A stretch of 64,000 nucleotides of DNA, taken from the NCBI RefSeq assembly GCF_017815515.1, contig NZ_CP072611.1:3038001-3102000 (forward strand), given 5' to 3'. This document shows, piece after piece, positions 48,757-58,433 of this stretch (within the stretch, counting starts at the first letter, position 1; the number at the start of each line of letters is the position of its first letter). This DNA is from Aureimonas populi (GTDB lineage: Bacteria > Pseudomonadota > Alphaproteobacteria > Rhizobiales > Rhizobiaceae). Below the pieces are notes generated by a model. The model ran no database searches, had not been told where the DNA came from, and saw only the letters and a list, made by a program, of their open reading frames with translations. The position numbers and the translations under genes are program-made.

Positions 48757-51651
48757 ATGCCGCAGCCCCTTCGCCTCCTTCTTGCGATCCTTCTGCTCCT
48801 GGGCTCGGCCGTCGCCTCGCTTTCCCCGGTGCTGGCCGCCGAATTGCAGCCGGTCGGGATCTCGCGGGACGACACGGCGATCGACCTCCTGCCGGCCGTC
48901 CTCATCCAGCAGGCGAGCGGCACGAGCTTCCAGGTCTCCACCGTGCCGGGGGCGGACGGGATCGTGCGGCGCATCGAGGTCGAATCGGCGTCCGGGCGGG
49001 CGGACGCGCAATGGGCCGTCTTCGCGCTCGCCAACAACGCCGATACCCAGATCGACCGGCTCGTGGTCGCGCCGCACTTCAAGCTGCCCGGCTCGGGCAC
49101 CGTCTGGCCCGATCTCGGCTCGCGTCGCATCGCCGCCATCACCCCGTCGGAAGGCTTCGCGCTGGAGCGGCAGGAGAGCGCCGAGGCGGACCTCTTCCTC
49201 GTCACGCTCGATCCGGGCTCCGTCGTCACCTTCGTGGCCGAGCTGTCCTCCGACAGGCTGCCGGAAATCCGCCTGTGGGAGCCCAACGCCTACAAGGACA
49301 CGCTGAACGCCTACACCCTCTACCGTGGCATCGTGCTTGGCATCGCGGGTCTTCTGGCGGTGTTCCTGACCATCCTCTTCGTGGTGAAGGGCTCGCCGAT
49401 GTTTCCCGCCACGGCGGCCCTCGCCTGGGCGGTGCTGGCCTATATCTGCATCGACTTCGACTTCTGGCAGCGCCTCGTGCCGATGAATCCGGGACAGGAG
49501 GCCAATTGGCGCGCGGCCACGGAGGTCGCGCTCGCCTTCACCCTCATCGTCTTCCTCTACGCCTACCTAAACCTCAACCGCTGGCACGGCGCGCTTTCCG
49601 CCTTCACCGTGCTCTGGCTGGCGGGGCTGGTCGGGCTCGGCGTGATGGTGGTTTTCGATCCCGCGTTCGCCTCGGGCTTCGCACGGCTTTCCATGGCCGC
49701 CACGGCGGGCATCGGCCTCATCCTCATCCTGGCGCTGGCCATCCGCCGCTTCGACCGCGCGATCATGCTGATCCCGGCCTGGCTGCTTCTCGGCGTCTGG
49801 CTCTTCGCCGGCTGGATGACGCTGACCGGGCGGATCGACAACGACATCATCCAGCCCGCGCTGGGCGGCGGCCTCGTTCTCATCGTGCTGCTCTTCGGCT
49901 TCATCGTCATGCAGCATGCGTTCGCCGGCGGCTCCTTCGCCAGCGGCATCATCTCCGACATGGAGCGGCGCTCGCTCGCTTTGGCCGGCACCGGCGACGC
50001 CATATGGGACTGGGACGTGACACGCGACCGCATCTTCGCCGCCTCCGACACCGGCGGCCTCTCCGGCATGCCGGTGCGCGCGATGAACGGCCCCGCGCGC
50101 GACTGGCTGCCGATCCTGCACCCGGACGACCGCGACCGGTTCAAGGTCACGCTCGACACCGTTCTGGAGCACCGGCGCGGGCGCATCGAGCAGGATTTCC
50201 GCGTGCGGCGCACCGACGGCCACTACCATTGGATGAACCTGCGCGCGCGCCCCGTGCTGGGCAGCGACGGCGAGGTGGTGCGCTGCGTGGGTACGCTGAA
50301 GGACGTGACGGAACGCAAGAAGGCCGAGGAGCGCCTGCTGCACGATGCGCTGCACGACCAGCTCACCGGCCTGCCGAACCGCGAGCTGTTTCTCGACCGG
50401 CTCGACTCCCTGTCCTCTTTCGCCGCGATGCGCCCCGACGTGCGGCCCACCGTCTTCCTCATCGACCTCGACCGCTTCAAGCAGGTGAACGACGATTTCG
50501 GCATCGCCACCGGCGACACGATCCTGCTCACCATCGGCCGGCGGCTCAAGCGCGTCCTCAAGCCGCAGGATTCGCTCGCGCGCCTTTCCGGCGACCAGTT
50601 CGGCCTGATCCTGATGTCGCGCACCGACGTGGCGGAGGTGGCGCAGCTCTCGGAGAGCCTGCGCACCGTGGTGCGCGCGCCCATCGGCTTCACCGACAGG
50701 GAGATCATCCTGACCGCCTCCATCGGTCTCACCGGCTGGAGCGAAGGCTCCAGCGCCGAGGAGGTGCTGAAGGAAGCCGAGCTGGCCATGTATCAGGCCA
50801 AGCGCATGGGCGGAGACCGTGTCGAGCCCTTCCGCCCCGCCTTCAAGACGGTCGGTTCGGGCCGGCTGGAGCTGGAATCGGACCTGCGCCGGGCCTTCGC
50901 GCGCCGCGAATTGTCGCTCGCCTTCCAGCCCATCGTGCGCATCGCCACGGGCGAGATCGCCGGCTTCGAGGCGCTCCTGCGCTGGGAGCACCCCAAGCGC
51001 GGCATGGTTTCGCCCGCCGAGTTCATCCCCATCGCCGAGACCAGCGGCCTCATCGTGCAGCTCGGCCAGTTCGCGCTGGACGAGGCGGTGCGCCGCCTGT
51101 CCGACTGGCAGCGCCTGCCGGGGCGCGCGAACCTCACCGTCTCGGTCAACATCTCCAGCCGCCAGCTCATCCGCCAGGACCTCGTCAACGACGTGAAGGC
51201 GGTGACGAAGCGCTACGGGCTGAAGCCCCAGACCCTGAAGCTGGAGCTGACCGAATCCATGGTGATGGACAATCCGGAGCGCTCCAGCCAGCTTCTGGAC
51301 AAGCTGCGCGAGCTGGGCGTCGGCCTGTCGCTGGACGATTTCGGCACCGGCTATTCATCCCTGTCCTACCTGATGCGCTTTCCCTTCGACACGTTGAAGA
51401 TCGACCAGTCCTTCCTCGCTCCCGACTCCCAGCCGCAACGGCCCATCATCGTGCAGTCCATCGTTTCCATGGCGAACGAGCTGGGGCTTTCCGTGGTGGC
51501 CGAGGGCGTGCAGACGCAGGAGGACGTGAAGCGGCTGAAGGCGATGAAGTGCGAATACGCGCAAAGCTTCATGTTCGCGCCACCGCTGGCGCCGGAGGAA
51601 GCGCGCCGCCTGCTTCAGGAGCGCCACCAGACCCTGCCCAAGGCGAGCTGA
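48757..51651 (+). CDS. Membrane 7TM-PAS-GGDEF-EAL protein, likely c-di-GMP phosphodiesterase
   Basis: A 964-residue protein: signal peptide (1-27), periplasmic domain (to about 175), seven-helix 7TM-DISM-like sensor (about 185-395), PAS domain (about 405-515), GGDEF domain (about 525-690) and EAL domain (about 705-955). The GGDEF signature reads SGDQF (about 612-616) and the inhibitory site is KxxD, so cyclase activity is unlikely. The EAL domain keeps EALLRW, LELTES, DDFGTGYSS and LKID, but the conserved EGVE reads EGVQ. It is most likely an active phosphodiesterase regulated by the GGDEF and periplasmic parts. A GTG at 48700 overlapping the GNAT stop is an alternative start. Confidence 0.82.
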   Translation: MPQPLRLLLAILLLLGSAVASLSPVLAAELQPVGISRDDTAIDLLPAVLIQQASGTSFQVSTVPGADGIVRRIEVESASGRADAQWAVFALANNADTQIDRLVVAPHFKLPGSGTVWPDLGSRRIAAITPSEGFALERQESAEADLFLVTLDPGSVVTFVAELSSDRLPEIRLWEPNAYKDTLNAYTLYRGIVLGIAGLLAVFLTILFVVKGSPMFPATAALAWAVLAYICIDFDFWQRLVPMNPGQEANWRAATEVALAFTLIVFLYAYLNLNRWHGALSAFTVLWLAGLVGLGVMVVFDPAFASGFARLSMAATAGIGLILILALAIRRFDRAIMLIPAWLLLGVWLFAGWMTLTGRIDNDIIQPALGGGLVLIVLLFGFIVMQHAFAGGSFASGIISDMERRSLALAGTGDAIWDWDVTRDRIFAASDTGGLSGMPVRAMNGPARDWLPILHPDDRDRFKVTLDTVLEHRRGRIEQDFRVRRTDGHYHWMNLRARPVLGSDGEVVRCVGTLKDVTERKKAEERLLHDALHDQLTGLPNRELFLDRLDSLSSFAAMRPDVRPTVFLIDLDRFKQVNDDFGIATGDTILLTIGRRLKRVLKPQDSLARLSGDQFGLILMSRTDVAEVAQLSESLRTVVRAPIGFTDREIILTASIGLTGWSEGSSAEEVLKEAELAMYQAKRMGGDRVEPFRPAFKTVGSGRLELESDLRRAFARRELSLAFQPIVRIATGEIAGFEALLRWEHPKRGMVSPAEFIPIAETSGLIVQLGQFALDEAVRRLSDWQRLPGRANLTVSVNISSRQLIRQDLVNDVKAVTKRYGLKPQTLKLELTESMVMDNPERSSQLLDKLRELGVGLSLDDFGTGYSSLSYLMRFPFDTLKIDQSFLAPDSQPQRPIIVQSIVSMANELGLSVVAEGVQTQEDVKRLKAMKCEYAQSFMFAPPLAPEEARRLLQERHQTLPKAS

Positions 51652-51673
51652 GGCTCGCAGCGCCCGAAAGCGT

Positions 51674-52282
51674 TCAGGCGTGGCCCGCCTCGCTGGCGAG
51701 GAAGGCCGGATCGACGCCCAGAATGGCCAGCGCCCGGCCGTATTTCTCGTCCAGCCGCCGGTCGAAGATGATGTCGACATCGGCCCGGCAGGTGAGCCAG
51801 CCATTGGAAGCGATCTCGTCCTCCAACTGGCCGGCGCCCCAGCCGGCATAGCCCAGAACCATCATCGCCGAGCGCGGCCCGATGCCGCGGGAGATGGACT
51901 TGAGGATGTCGAGCGTGGGCGTAAGCGATACGTCGTCATCCACCGTCACCGTCGATTCCGAATCGTAGTCGCCCGAATGCAGGACGAAGCCGCGCCCGCG
52001 CTCCACCGGCCCGCCCTGGCAGACGGAAATCTCGTTTCCCTTCTCGGGCAGGCGGATCTCGTCCGGGCTCTCCACGATCTCGAGCTGCGTCAGGAGGTCC
52101 GCGAAGCTCAGGGGCTGCGCCTTGTTGATGATGAACCCCATGGCCCCGGAGGGCGAATGCGCGCACAGATAGACGACGCTGCGCTGGAAACGCTCATCCG
52201 ACATGCCCGGCATGGCGATGAGAAAATGGCCTTCCAGCGAAGGATGCTCGGGGGCACTGTTTTTGGTTTTCAACTCGTCCAT
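51674..52282 (-). CDS. yqgE: YqgE/AlgH family protein (UPF0301)
   Basis: A 202-residue YqgE/AlgH protein with the family blocks LEGHFLIAMPGMSDERFQRSV, GAMGFIINKAQ, QGGPVERGRGFVLHSGDY and MVLGYAGWGAGQLEDEI. Function is uncertain; the family was linked to alginate regulation in Pseudomonas. The MDELK start is chosen because the upstream frame has no conserved residues. Transcribed divergently from the DsbD-alpha-like gene over 62 bases, and convergent with the EAL gene. Confidence 0.88.
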   Translation of the reverse strand: MDELKTKNSAPEHPSLEGHFLIAMPGMSDERFQRSVVYLCAHSPSGAMGFIINKAQPLSFADLLTQLEIVESPDEIRLPEKGNEISVCQGGPVERGRGFVLHSGDYDSESTVTVDDDVSLTPTLDILKSISRGIGPRSAMMVLGYAGWGAGQLEDEIASNGWLTCRADVDIIFDRRLDEKYGRALAILGVDPAFLASEAGHA

Positions 52283-52344
52283 GCCATGAAGATAGACGAC
52301 GTTCGGCCGCTTTTCATCCTCCACGAAACAGGCATGGCGCAAGA

Positions 52345-53124
52345 GTGACGAAGATCGCTTCCATCACCCCCCTTTTCCTCGCCTGCGGCCTTCTCGTCTC
52401 GGCCGGCCCGGCGTCCGCCGCTCCCGCCGGCGCCTCCGTCGAGACGACGGGCGCGGTCTTGACGCTTCTTGCCGAACCGCCGGCCGCCGATGGAACGCTG
52501 CGCGGGGCGCTTGTCGTGGAGCTGGAGCCGGGATGGAAAACCTACTGGATCGACCCCGGCGAAAGCGGGCTGGCGCCCCAATTCGACTTTTCGCGAAGCC
52601 AGGGGATCGAAACGCCCGATATCCGCTTTCCCCCGCCCGTCCGTTTCCGCGAGGGCGATATGGTGTCGAACGGCTATACCAACTCGCCCGCCTTCGCCTT
52701 CACCGCGCTGGCGAACGATCGGACGGCGCGGATCGAGCTGAGCGCGACGATCGGCCTGTGTCGCGAAATCTGCGTGCCGCTGAGCGTCGAGCTGGCGGCC
52801 GATCCGGCCGCGCCGCTCTCGATGACGGACGCCATGGCGATCGACCGCGCCTTCCTGGCCCTTCCGCGCGGTGGGAAAACGAAACTGGAGGGACGGCTGG
52901 AGGGCGAGCGGCTCGTCGTCGATCTGGCCGGGGACACGGCGCCTCGCGACCTCTTCGTTGCCGGCCACGCCGGCTGGCGCTTCGGCCCGTCGCAAGCGGC
53001 CGCCTCGCCCGGGGGCACGCGCTACGAACTGCCCGTGCACCAGCGCGGCCCCGCCCCGCTGGAACGCCTCGACGCGGTCCTCATCGGCGAACCGTCTCGC
53101 GATTTGCGCATCGACATCCGCTGA
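52345..53124 (+). CDS. DsbD N-terminal (alpha) domain protein, secreted
   Basis: A 259-residue exported protein with a signal peptide (about 1-25) and a domain like the periplasmic alpha domain of the disulfide reductase DsbD. The likely redox pair is Cys139-Arg-Glu-Ile-Cys143 (GLCREICVPL), and WKTYWIDPGESGLAPQF and VSNGYTNSPAFAF match the family. There is no membrane (beta) or thioredoxin (gamma) domain, so it depends on another protein for electrons. The start is a GTG. The peroxiredoxin gene follows by 62 bases on the same strand. Confidence 0.75.
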   Translation: MTKIASITPLFLACGLLVSAGPASAAPAGASVETTGAVLTLLAEPPAADGTLRGALVVELEPGWKTYWIDPGESGLAPQFDFSRSQGIETPDIRFPPPVRFREGDMVSNGYTNSPAFAFTALANDRTARIELSATIGLCREICVPLSVELAADPAAPLSMTDAMAIDRAFLALPRGGKTKLEGRLEGERLVVDLAGDTAPRDLFVAGHAGWRFGPSQAAASPGGTRYELPVHQRGPAPLERLDAVLIGEPSRDLRIDIR

Positions 53125-53186
53125 CGACTCGCTAATCTTGGCGCACTGGGCTCAAAGGAAAGCCCGATACAGTGAAACGGACAGGC

Positions 53187-53672
53187 ATGACCCTCCAACC
53201 TGGCGACAAGATACCGAGCGCAACCTTCCGCACCCCCACGGCGGACGGGCCCGCCAACATCACGAGCGACGAGATCTTCGCCGGCAAGAAGGTGGTGCTC
53301 TTCGCGGTGCCCGGCGCCTTCACGCCCACATGCTCGATGAACCACCTGCCCGGCTTCATCGAGCTGAACGACGAGCTTCGCGCCAAGGGCGTCGATACCA
53401 TCGCTGTCGTCTCGGTGAACGACGTGTTCGTCATGAAGGCCTGGGAGAAATCGACCGAGGCCGGCGGCAAGATCCTGTTCCTGGCGGATGGAAACGCCGA
53501 GTTCACACGCGCGGCGGGGCTCGAGGCCGACCTTTCCGGCGCCGGCTTCGGCACCCGCTCCAAGCGCTATTCCATGCTGGTGGAGGACGGGGTGGTGAAG
53601 TCCCTCAACATCGAGGACGCGCCCGGGCAGGCCGAGAAGTCGTCCGCCCACGCCATCCTCGAAACGCTCTAG
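53187..53672 (+). CDS. Peroxiredoxin (Prx5 type, single cysteine)
   Basis: A 161-residue peroxiredoxin. The peroxidatic Cys49 is in PGAFTPTCSMNH, Arg is in GFGTRSKRYSMLV, and NDVFVMKAWEKS is the Prx5 marker. No other cysteine is present, so it must use an external thiol (for example glutathione or glutaredoxin) for regeneration; gor is in the window. The ATG at 53187 gives the standard length; an in-frame GTG at 53172 is possible. Convergent with rnhA, 18 bases apart. Confidence 0.9.
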   Translation: MTLQPGDKIPSATFRTPTADGPANITSDEIFAGKKVVLFAVPGAFTPTCSMNHLPGFIELNDELRAKGVDTIAVVSVNDVFVMKAWEKSTEAGGKILFLADGNAEFTRAAGLEADLSGAGFGTRSKRYSMLVEDGVVKSLNIEDAPGQAEKSSAHAILETL

Positions 53673-53690
53673 GAGCGCCGGGCGGGCCGG

Positions 53691-54167
53691 TTACGCCAGC
53701 GCGGCGGCCGGCTTGCCCTTGCCCTTCTTGAAGGGCGCCATTCCCTCACGCGCCAGCTCGTCGGCGCGCTCGTTCATCTCATGCCCCGCATGGCCGCGCA
53801 CCCAGTGGAAGCGCACCTCATGGCGCAGCCGCTCCGCATCCAGCCGCTGCCACAGCTCGACATTCTTCACCGGCTTCTTGTCGGCCGTGCGCCAGCCATT
53901 CCGCTTCCAGCCGAAGATCCACTTGGTGATGCCGTCGCGCAGATATTGCGAGTCGGAATGAAGATCGACGACGCAAGGGCGCTTGAGCGCGCCCAGCGCC
54001 TCGATGGCGGCCAGAAGCTCCATGCGGTTGTTGGTGGTCAGCGCCTCGCCGCCCATCATCTCCCGCCTCGTCCCGCCGCTGACGAGGATCGCTCCCCAGC
54101 CGCCGGGGCCGGGATTTCCCGAGCACGCGCCGTCCGTGTAGATCTCGACGGTCGTCTTGTCGTTCAT
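53691..54167 (-). CDS. rnhA: Ribonuclease HI
   Basis: A 158-residue RNase HI that cleaves the RNA of RNA-DNA hybrids. The four catalytic residues are in place: Asp12 ([11 protein letters not shown]), Glu50 (NNRMELLA), Asp72 (HSDSQY) and Asp136 (NERADELA), with HWVRGHAGH between. Short basic tail. The ATG overlaps the thrB stop by four bases. It is the last gene of the long oxidase-to-rnhA cluster read on the minus strand. Confidence 0.95.
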   Translation of the reverse strand: MNDKTTVEIYTDGACSGNPGPGGWGAILVSGGTRREMMGGEALTTNNRMELLAAIEALGALKRPCVVDLHSDSQYLRDGITKWIFGWKRNGWRTADKKPVKNVELWQRLDAERLRHEVRFHWVRGHAGHEMNERADELAREGMAPFKKGKGKPAAALA

Positions 54168-55144
54168 GCCGGCAGTCCCTCGCGCTCGATGCCATATTCC
54201 CGCACATCCCTCACCTGCCGCAGGAAGCGCGACTTGCGAAGATATTCCCTCGGGTCCTTCTTGGTCACGAAGGAGGTGTCGGGAATGTGAATCCAGTCGT
54301 AGAGGCGGGTCAGCAGGAAGCGCATCGCCGCCCCCCGCGCCAGCATCGGCAAGGCGTCCAGCTCGGCTTCCGACAAGGGCCGCACCGAACGGTAGCCGTC
54401 GATCAGCCCCCGCGCCTTGGTCACGTTGAACGCGCCGTCCTGCTCGAAGCACCACGCACAGAGGCAGATCGCCAGATCATAGGCCAGGATGTCGTTGCAC
54501 GCGAAATAGAAGTCGATGAGCCCGGACAGCTCGCCCGACAGGAAGAAGACGTTGTCGGGAAAGAGGTCGGCGTGGATGACGCCGCTCGGCAACCCTTGCG
54601 GCCAGCCGGATTCGAGGGCCCGCAGCTCTCCTTCGATCTCGGCGGGCAGCCCTTCCTCCACCTCGCCGGCGCGCGGCCCCGCCCCTTCGAACAAGCCGCG
54701 CCAGGCATCGACTGACAGCGCGTTGCGGCGCTCTCCGGCATAGTCGCGCACGGCGAGATGCATCCCCGCCAGGGCGGCGCCCACCGCGCGGCAGTGCTCG
54801 GCCGAGGGACGCCGCGTCCACATGCCTTCCAGGAACGTGAAGAGCGCGGCGGGACGCCCGGCCAGTTCCCCGAGCGTCTCGCCCTCGCGCGGCTGCACCG
54901 GCAGCGGGCAGGAAAGCCCCTTGCCGGCCAGATGCTCCATCAGCCCGATGAAGAAGGGCAGGTCGTCCCTGTTCACCCGCTTCTCGTAGAGCGTCAGGAT
55001 GAAGGTGCCGCCCTCGGCGCGCAGGAGGAAGTTGGAGTTCTCCACCCCTTCAGCGATGCCCTTGTAGGACAGGAGGCGCCCGACGTCGTAACGCGCCAGG
55101 AAGGCCGCCAGATCGGGTTCGGGCACATCGGTATAGACGGCCAT
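54164..55144 (-). CDS. thrB: Homoserine kinase (ThrB, aminoglycoside-phosphotransferase-like family)
   Basis: A 326-residue kinase of the APH-like ThrB family, which phosphorylates homoserine for threonine synthesis. Motifs: [28 protein letters not shown], the catalytic loop [13 protein letters not shown] and the metal-binding [16 protein letters not shown]. It overlaps both neighbours (TGATG with ispH; ATGA with rnhA). It supplies the substrate for ThrC, which is encoded about 8 kb away. The ispH-thrB-rnhA order is one I recall from Rhizobiales. Confidence 0.92.
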   Translation of the reverse strand: MAVYTDVPEPDLAAFLARYDVGRLLSYKGIAEGVENSNFLLRAEGGTFILTLYEKRVNRDDLPFFIGLMEHLAGKGLSCPLPVQPREGETLGELAGRPAALFTFLEGMWTRRPSAEHCRAVGAALAGMHLAVRDYAGERRNALSVDAWRGLFEGAGPRAGEVEEGLPAEIEGELRALESGWPQGLPSGVIHADLFPDNVFFLSGELSGLIDFYFACNDILAYDLAICLCAWCFEQDGAFNVTKARGLIDGYRSVRPLSEAELDALPMLARGAAMRFLLTRLYDWIHIPDTSFVTKKDPREYLRKSRFLRQVRDVREYGIEREGLPA

Positions 55145-56151
55145 CAGGCTGGCTCCCCATTGACGAACGCCATGTCGGCAGCCGTCAGCGGCGTGTCGCG
55201 CAAGGAGCGCATGACGGGGAAATTCTCGTTCTCGATGGCGGTCTGGACGAGCTCGATCCGCACGTCGAAGCGGGCACGCAAGGCGTCCAGGATCTCGTCC
55301 GTCAGGATTTCGGGCGCCGAGGCCCCGGCCGACATGCCGATGGTGCCGTTCGGGGGAATGGAGTCCCAGGGCAGCTCGTGCTGGCCCTGCACCAGAAGGC
55401 CCATCATGGAGCCGGCGCGCTCGGCCACCTCCACCAGCCGCTTCGAGTTGGACGAGTTCGGCGCGCCCACGATAAGGAACAGATCGGTGCCGGGCGCCGA
55501 CGCCTTCACCGCATCCTGCCGGTTCGTCGTGGCATAGCAGATGGATTCGGAGGACGGTGCCTGGAGTTCGGGAAACTTGGCCTGGAGGGCGGAAAGGATG
55601 CCCGCCGTATCGTCCACCGAAAGCGTCGTCTGCGTGACGAAGCCGAGCGCCTGCTCGCCGGCGGGCTCGAAGGCCGCCACGTCCTCCTCCGTCTCGATCA
55701 GCACTACGGAGCCCTCGGGCAACTGCCCCATGGTTCCCACCACCTCCGGGTGGCCGCGATGGCCCACGAGCAGCACTTGCCGGCCCAGCCGCACATGGCG
55801 CATCGCCTGCTTGTGCACCTTCGACACCAGCGGGCAGGTGGCATCGAGATAAAGCATCTCGCGCCGCTCGGCCTCGGCCGGCACCGATTTGGGCACGCCA
55901 TGCGCGGAAAACACCACCGGCTGGCCGTCGTCGGGGATGTCGGTCAGCTCGCGCACGAAGACCGCGCCCATGCTCCTCAGCCCTTCGACCACATATTTGT
56001 TATGGACGATCTCGTGGCGCACATAGACGGGCGCGCCGTATTTCTTGAGCGCCAGCACGACGATCTGGATCGCCCTGTCGACCCCCGCGCAAAAGCCGCG
56101 CGGTTCGCAAAGGCGAACGGTCAGGCTGGGTTTTTCAGCGGCAACGGACAA
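55144..56151 (-). CDS. ispH: 4-hydroxy-3-methylbut-2-enyl diphosphate reductase
   Basis: A 335-residue [4Fe-4S] enzyme of the MEP isoprenoid pathway, forming IPP and DMAPP. The three cluster cysteines are in [13 protein letters not shown] (Cys21), [13 protein letters not shown] and [10 protein letters not shown]; the catalytic Glu is in TTNRQ and VGAPNSSNS is the substrate loop. No ATG fits. The TTG at 56151 has AGGAG six bases upstream and is chosen over a GTG at 56199. The stop and thrB start share a base (TGATG). Confidence 0.93.
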   Translation of the reverse strand: MSVAAEKPSLTVRLCEPRGFCAGVDRAIQIVVLALKKYGAPVYVRHEIVHNKYVVEGLRSMGAVFVRELTDIPDDGQPVVFSAHGVPKSVPAEAERREMLYLDATCPLVSKVHKQAMRHVRLGRQVLLVGHRGHPEVVGTMGQLPEGSVVLIETEEDVAAFEPAGEQALGFVTQTTLSVDDTAGILSALQAKFPELQAPSSESICYATTNRQDAVKASAPGTDLFLIVGAPNSSNSKRLVEVAERAGSMMGLLVQGQHELPWDSIPPNGTIGMSAGASAPEILTDEILDALRARFDVRIELVQTAIENENFPVMRSLRDTPLTAADMAFVNGEPA

Positions 56152-56203
56152 TCGGTACTCCTGAGCAGGCTCACGCGGAATGAAGGGATCGTGCCCCACC
56201 CTG

Positions 56204-56971
56204 TCAAGCGCGGCGGCGGGCTTGGGACACGATAAGGATGGCGAGCATTCCGGCCAGGATCACCGCCAGCGCGAACCAGGTGATCGCGTATTGCAGGTGG
56301 TTGTTGGAGATATCGACCACCGTCGCGCCGCCCACCGGGTAGCCCCCCGGCGCCTCGCCCGGTCCGGCATCCAGGAAGAACGGCAGGAGCCGCACGCCCT
56401 CCGGCAGGTCGAGCCCGGCGCTCATGTCGGCGAGGCCGCGCCAGTAGAAATTGTTGCCGGCCGGGTCGTTGTCCGGCAGGAAGCTGGCCGGTTTCTCGGC
56501 CGGGGCCTCTCGCGCAAGGCCCACGAGATCGACCTCGCCCGCGACCTGCCCCTCGGCGCGCGTCGCCGGGTCGCGCCGCGCATAGGGAACGAAGCCGCGA
56601 TTGACCATGATCGCCGCTTGCGCTCCCTCGACCACGAGGGGCGTGTAGACGTTCCAGCCGGCCTCGCCCTCGCGCGTGGAAAGGTAATAGCGCTCGCCGC
56701 CGTGCAGGAAGCGCCCCCGTGCCGAAACCGGCATATAGTCGATATCGCCCGTTTCGTCGGCTATCGCGATGGCCCGCGCAAGGTCGATGGGTTGGGCGTG
56801 GATGCGCGAGTCGATCCGCGCGACGATCGCCTCCTTCCAGGCCAGCCGGTCCACCTGCCACAGGCCGAGATTGACGAGCACGGCAAGGCCGAGCGCGCCG
56901 AGGATCAGCGCCGCCCAGTAGCGGCCACGTGCCATGGGCGCCCGTTCGGCCAGCGGCTCGCTCTCACCCAT
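56204..56971 (-). CDS. SURF1 family cytochrome c oxidase assembly protein
   Basis: A 255-residue SURF1-like protein with two membrane helices (about 18-40 and 225-250) and the conserved blocks [33 protein letters not shown] and [15 protein letters not shown]1 helps insert heme a into subunit I of cytochrome oxidase. It follows ctaE and the DUF983 gene on the minus strand with a four-base gap. A GTG at 56989 overlapping DUF983 is an alternative start. Confidence 0.88.
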   Translation of the reverse strand: MGESEPLAERAPMARGRYWAALILGALGLAVLVNLGLWQVDRLAWKEAIVARIDSRIHAQPIDLARAIAIADETGDIDYMPVSARGRFLHGGERYYLSTREGEAGWNVYTPLVVEGAQAAIMVNRGFVPYARRDPATRAEGQVAGEVDLVGLAREAPAEKPASFLPDNDPAGNNFYWRGLADMSAGLDLPEGVRLLPFFLDAGPGEAPGGYPVGGATVVDISNNHLQYAITWFALAVILAGMLAILIVSQARRRA

Positions 56972-56975
56972 CGGC

Positions 56976-57365
56976 TCAGTCTTCGCCACGGCGCACCAGC
57001 CGGCCCTCTTCGGCCTTGTTCCTGTATTGCAGCCCGATCAGCAGCCCCTTGGAAAGCCGCAGGGTCGGCAGCGTCAACCCGGCGGCGAGGATAGGCCAGA
57101 GCAGCAGGTGCACGAAGACCGAGGGTGAGTAGGCGACCTCGACATAGAGGGCGAGGCCCACGATCAGGAAGCCGACCAGCGACATCACGAAGAAGGCCGG
57201 CCCGTCGGCCGTATCGAAGGGCGTGTAGTCGAGGCCGCACTCCTCGCACCGCTTGTCGAGCCGCAGGAAGCCGGCGAAAAGCGGCCCCTCCCCGCAACGC
57301 GGGCAGCGGCCCCGCAGGCCCGCCTTGGCCGAATCGACGCCGGCATATCGGGATTCGTCGAGCAT
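56976..57365 (-). CDS. DUF983 membrane protein
   Basis: A 129-residue protein with an N-terminal zinc-ribbon-like pair (CPRCGEG and CEECGLD, residues 21-45) and two membrane helices (about 58-78 and 85-105). DUF983 proteins are regularly located between ctaE and SURF1 in alphaproteobacterial oxidase clusters, suggesting an assembly role; no function is established. A strong GC hairpin lies between it and ctaE. Confidence 0.85.
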   Translation of the reverse strand: MLDESRYAGVDSAKAGLRGRCPRCGEGPLFAGFLRLDKRCEECGLDYTPFDTADGPAFFVMSLVGFLIVGLALYVEVAYSPSVFVHLLLWPILAAGLTLPTLRLSKGLLIGLQYRNKAEEGRLVRRGED

Positions 57366-57391
57366 GATCGGCCCCTTTCGAAACGGAAGAA

Positions 57392-57413
57392 GGCGGCCGC
57401 AGGAACGGCCGCC
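57392..57413 (-). other. Hairpin between ctaE and the DUF983 gene
   Basis: A perfect 8-bp stem GGCGGCCG/CGGCCGCC with a six-base loop. On the minus strand TTCTTCCG follows, a weak T tract, so it could be a leaky terminator or an mRNA processing/stability element that lowers expression of the assembly genes relative to ctaE. Confidence 0.5.
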
Positions 57414-57446
57414 TCGCCATAGGATTCCGCGGATCGCCGCCTGCGA

Positions 57447-58319
57447 TCAGTGGATCGGCGCGCCCCAGCTTCCCCACACATAGATGGCGAAGAAGAGGAA
57501 GAGCCAGACCACGTCGACGAAGTGCCAGTACCAGGCCGCCGATTCGAAGCCGAAATGCTTCTCGGGCGTGAAATGCCCCGCGATGGCCCGCAGCAGGCAG
57601 ACGGTCAGGAATATGATGCCGACGATGACGTGGAAACCATGGAAGCCGGTCGCCATGAAGAACGTCGCGCCATAGATCGAGCCGGAAAACGCGAAGGGCG
57701 CGTGCACATATTCCAGGTACTGCACGAAGGAGAAGATGACGCCGAGCGCAACCGTGAGCGCGAGGCCCGTGATCAGCGACTTGCGGTCGTTCTCCAGCAG
57801 CGCATGGTGCGCCCAGGTCACGGTCGTCCCCGAGAGCAGCAGCGTGATCGTGTTGAAGAGCGGCAGGTGCAGCGGGTCGAGCACCTCGATGTCGGCCGGC
57901 GGCCACTGCCCGCCCAGCGCCTGAACGCGCGCCACCTGCGCCGCCTCGTTGGCGAAGAGGCTGGCGTCGAAGAAGGCCCAGAACCACGCCACGAAGAACA
58001 TCACCTCGGAGGCGATGAACATGATCATGCCGTAGCGCAGATGCATCTGCACCACCGGCGTATGGGCGCCCTCCTGCCCCTCCTTGATGGCATCCGACCA
58101 CCACGCGAACATCACGTAGAGGACGAGCGCGAGGCCGATGAAGAAGAGCCAGGGATTGGCCCAGTTCATGCCCAGGAAGTTGAACGGCGAGCCGTTCATG
58201 TAGCGGAACAGGCAGACCGAGCCCAGCATCAGGATGAAGGCCCCGAGCGAAGCGAGCGCCGGCCAGGGGCTGGGGTCGATGATGTGGTAGTCGTGATGCT
58301 TCTGGTGCGTATCGGCCAT
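57447..58319 (-). CDS. ctaE: Cytochrome c oxidase subunit III
   Basis: A 290-residue aa3-type subunit III with seven membrane helices. Markers: FRYMNGSPFNFLGMNWANPW, EVMFFVAWFWAFF, LNTITLLLSGTTVTWAHHAL and ATGFHGFHVIVG, and the C-terminal FVDVVWLFLFFAIYVWG. It stabilises the catalytic core and binds lipid. The gene is preceded by ctaG with a 114-base gap. Confidence 0.95.
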   Translation of the reverse strand: MADTHQKHHDYHIIDPSPWPALASLGAFILMLGSVCLFRYMNGSPFNFLGMNWANPWLFFIGLALVLYVMFAWWSDAIKEGQEGAHTPVVQMHLRYGMIMFIASEVMFFVAWFWAFFDASLFANEAAQVARVQALGGQWPPADIEVLDPLHLPLFNTITLLLSGTTVTWAHHALLENDRKSLITGLALTVALGVIFSFVQYLEYVHAPFAFSGSIYGATFFMATGFHGFHVIVGIIFLTVCLLRAIAGHFTPEKHFGFESAAWYWHFVDVVWLFLFFAIYVWGSWGAPIH

Positions 58320-58433
58320 GACTCGCCCTCTCTCCCGTCCCCAAAGTTTCTAGCGCGGTTCCAATGTGGTTTCCATCGCTCCCGCGCGTCTCGTTCGCCC
58401 CGCCCGCTTTCCACCGGCCGGCGAGAGGCGAGG

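Noticed and set aside
49011..51851. 946-residue plus-strand frame within the EAL gene
   Set aside because: Arg/His/Pro-rich alternate frame; the true frame encodes all the GGDEF/EAL motifs.
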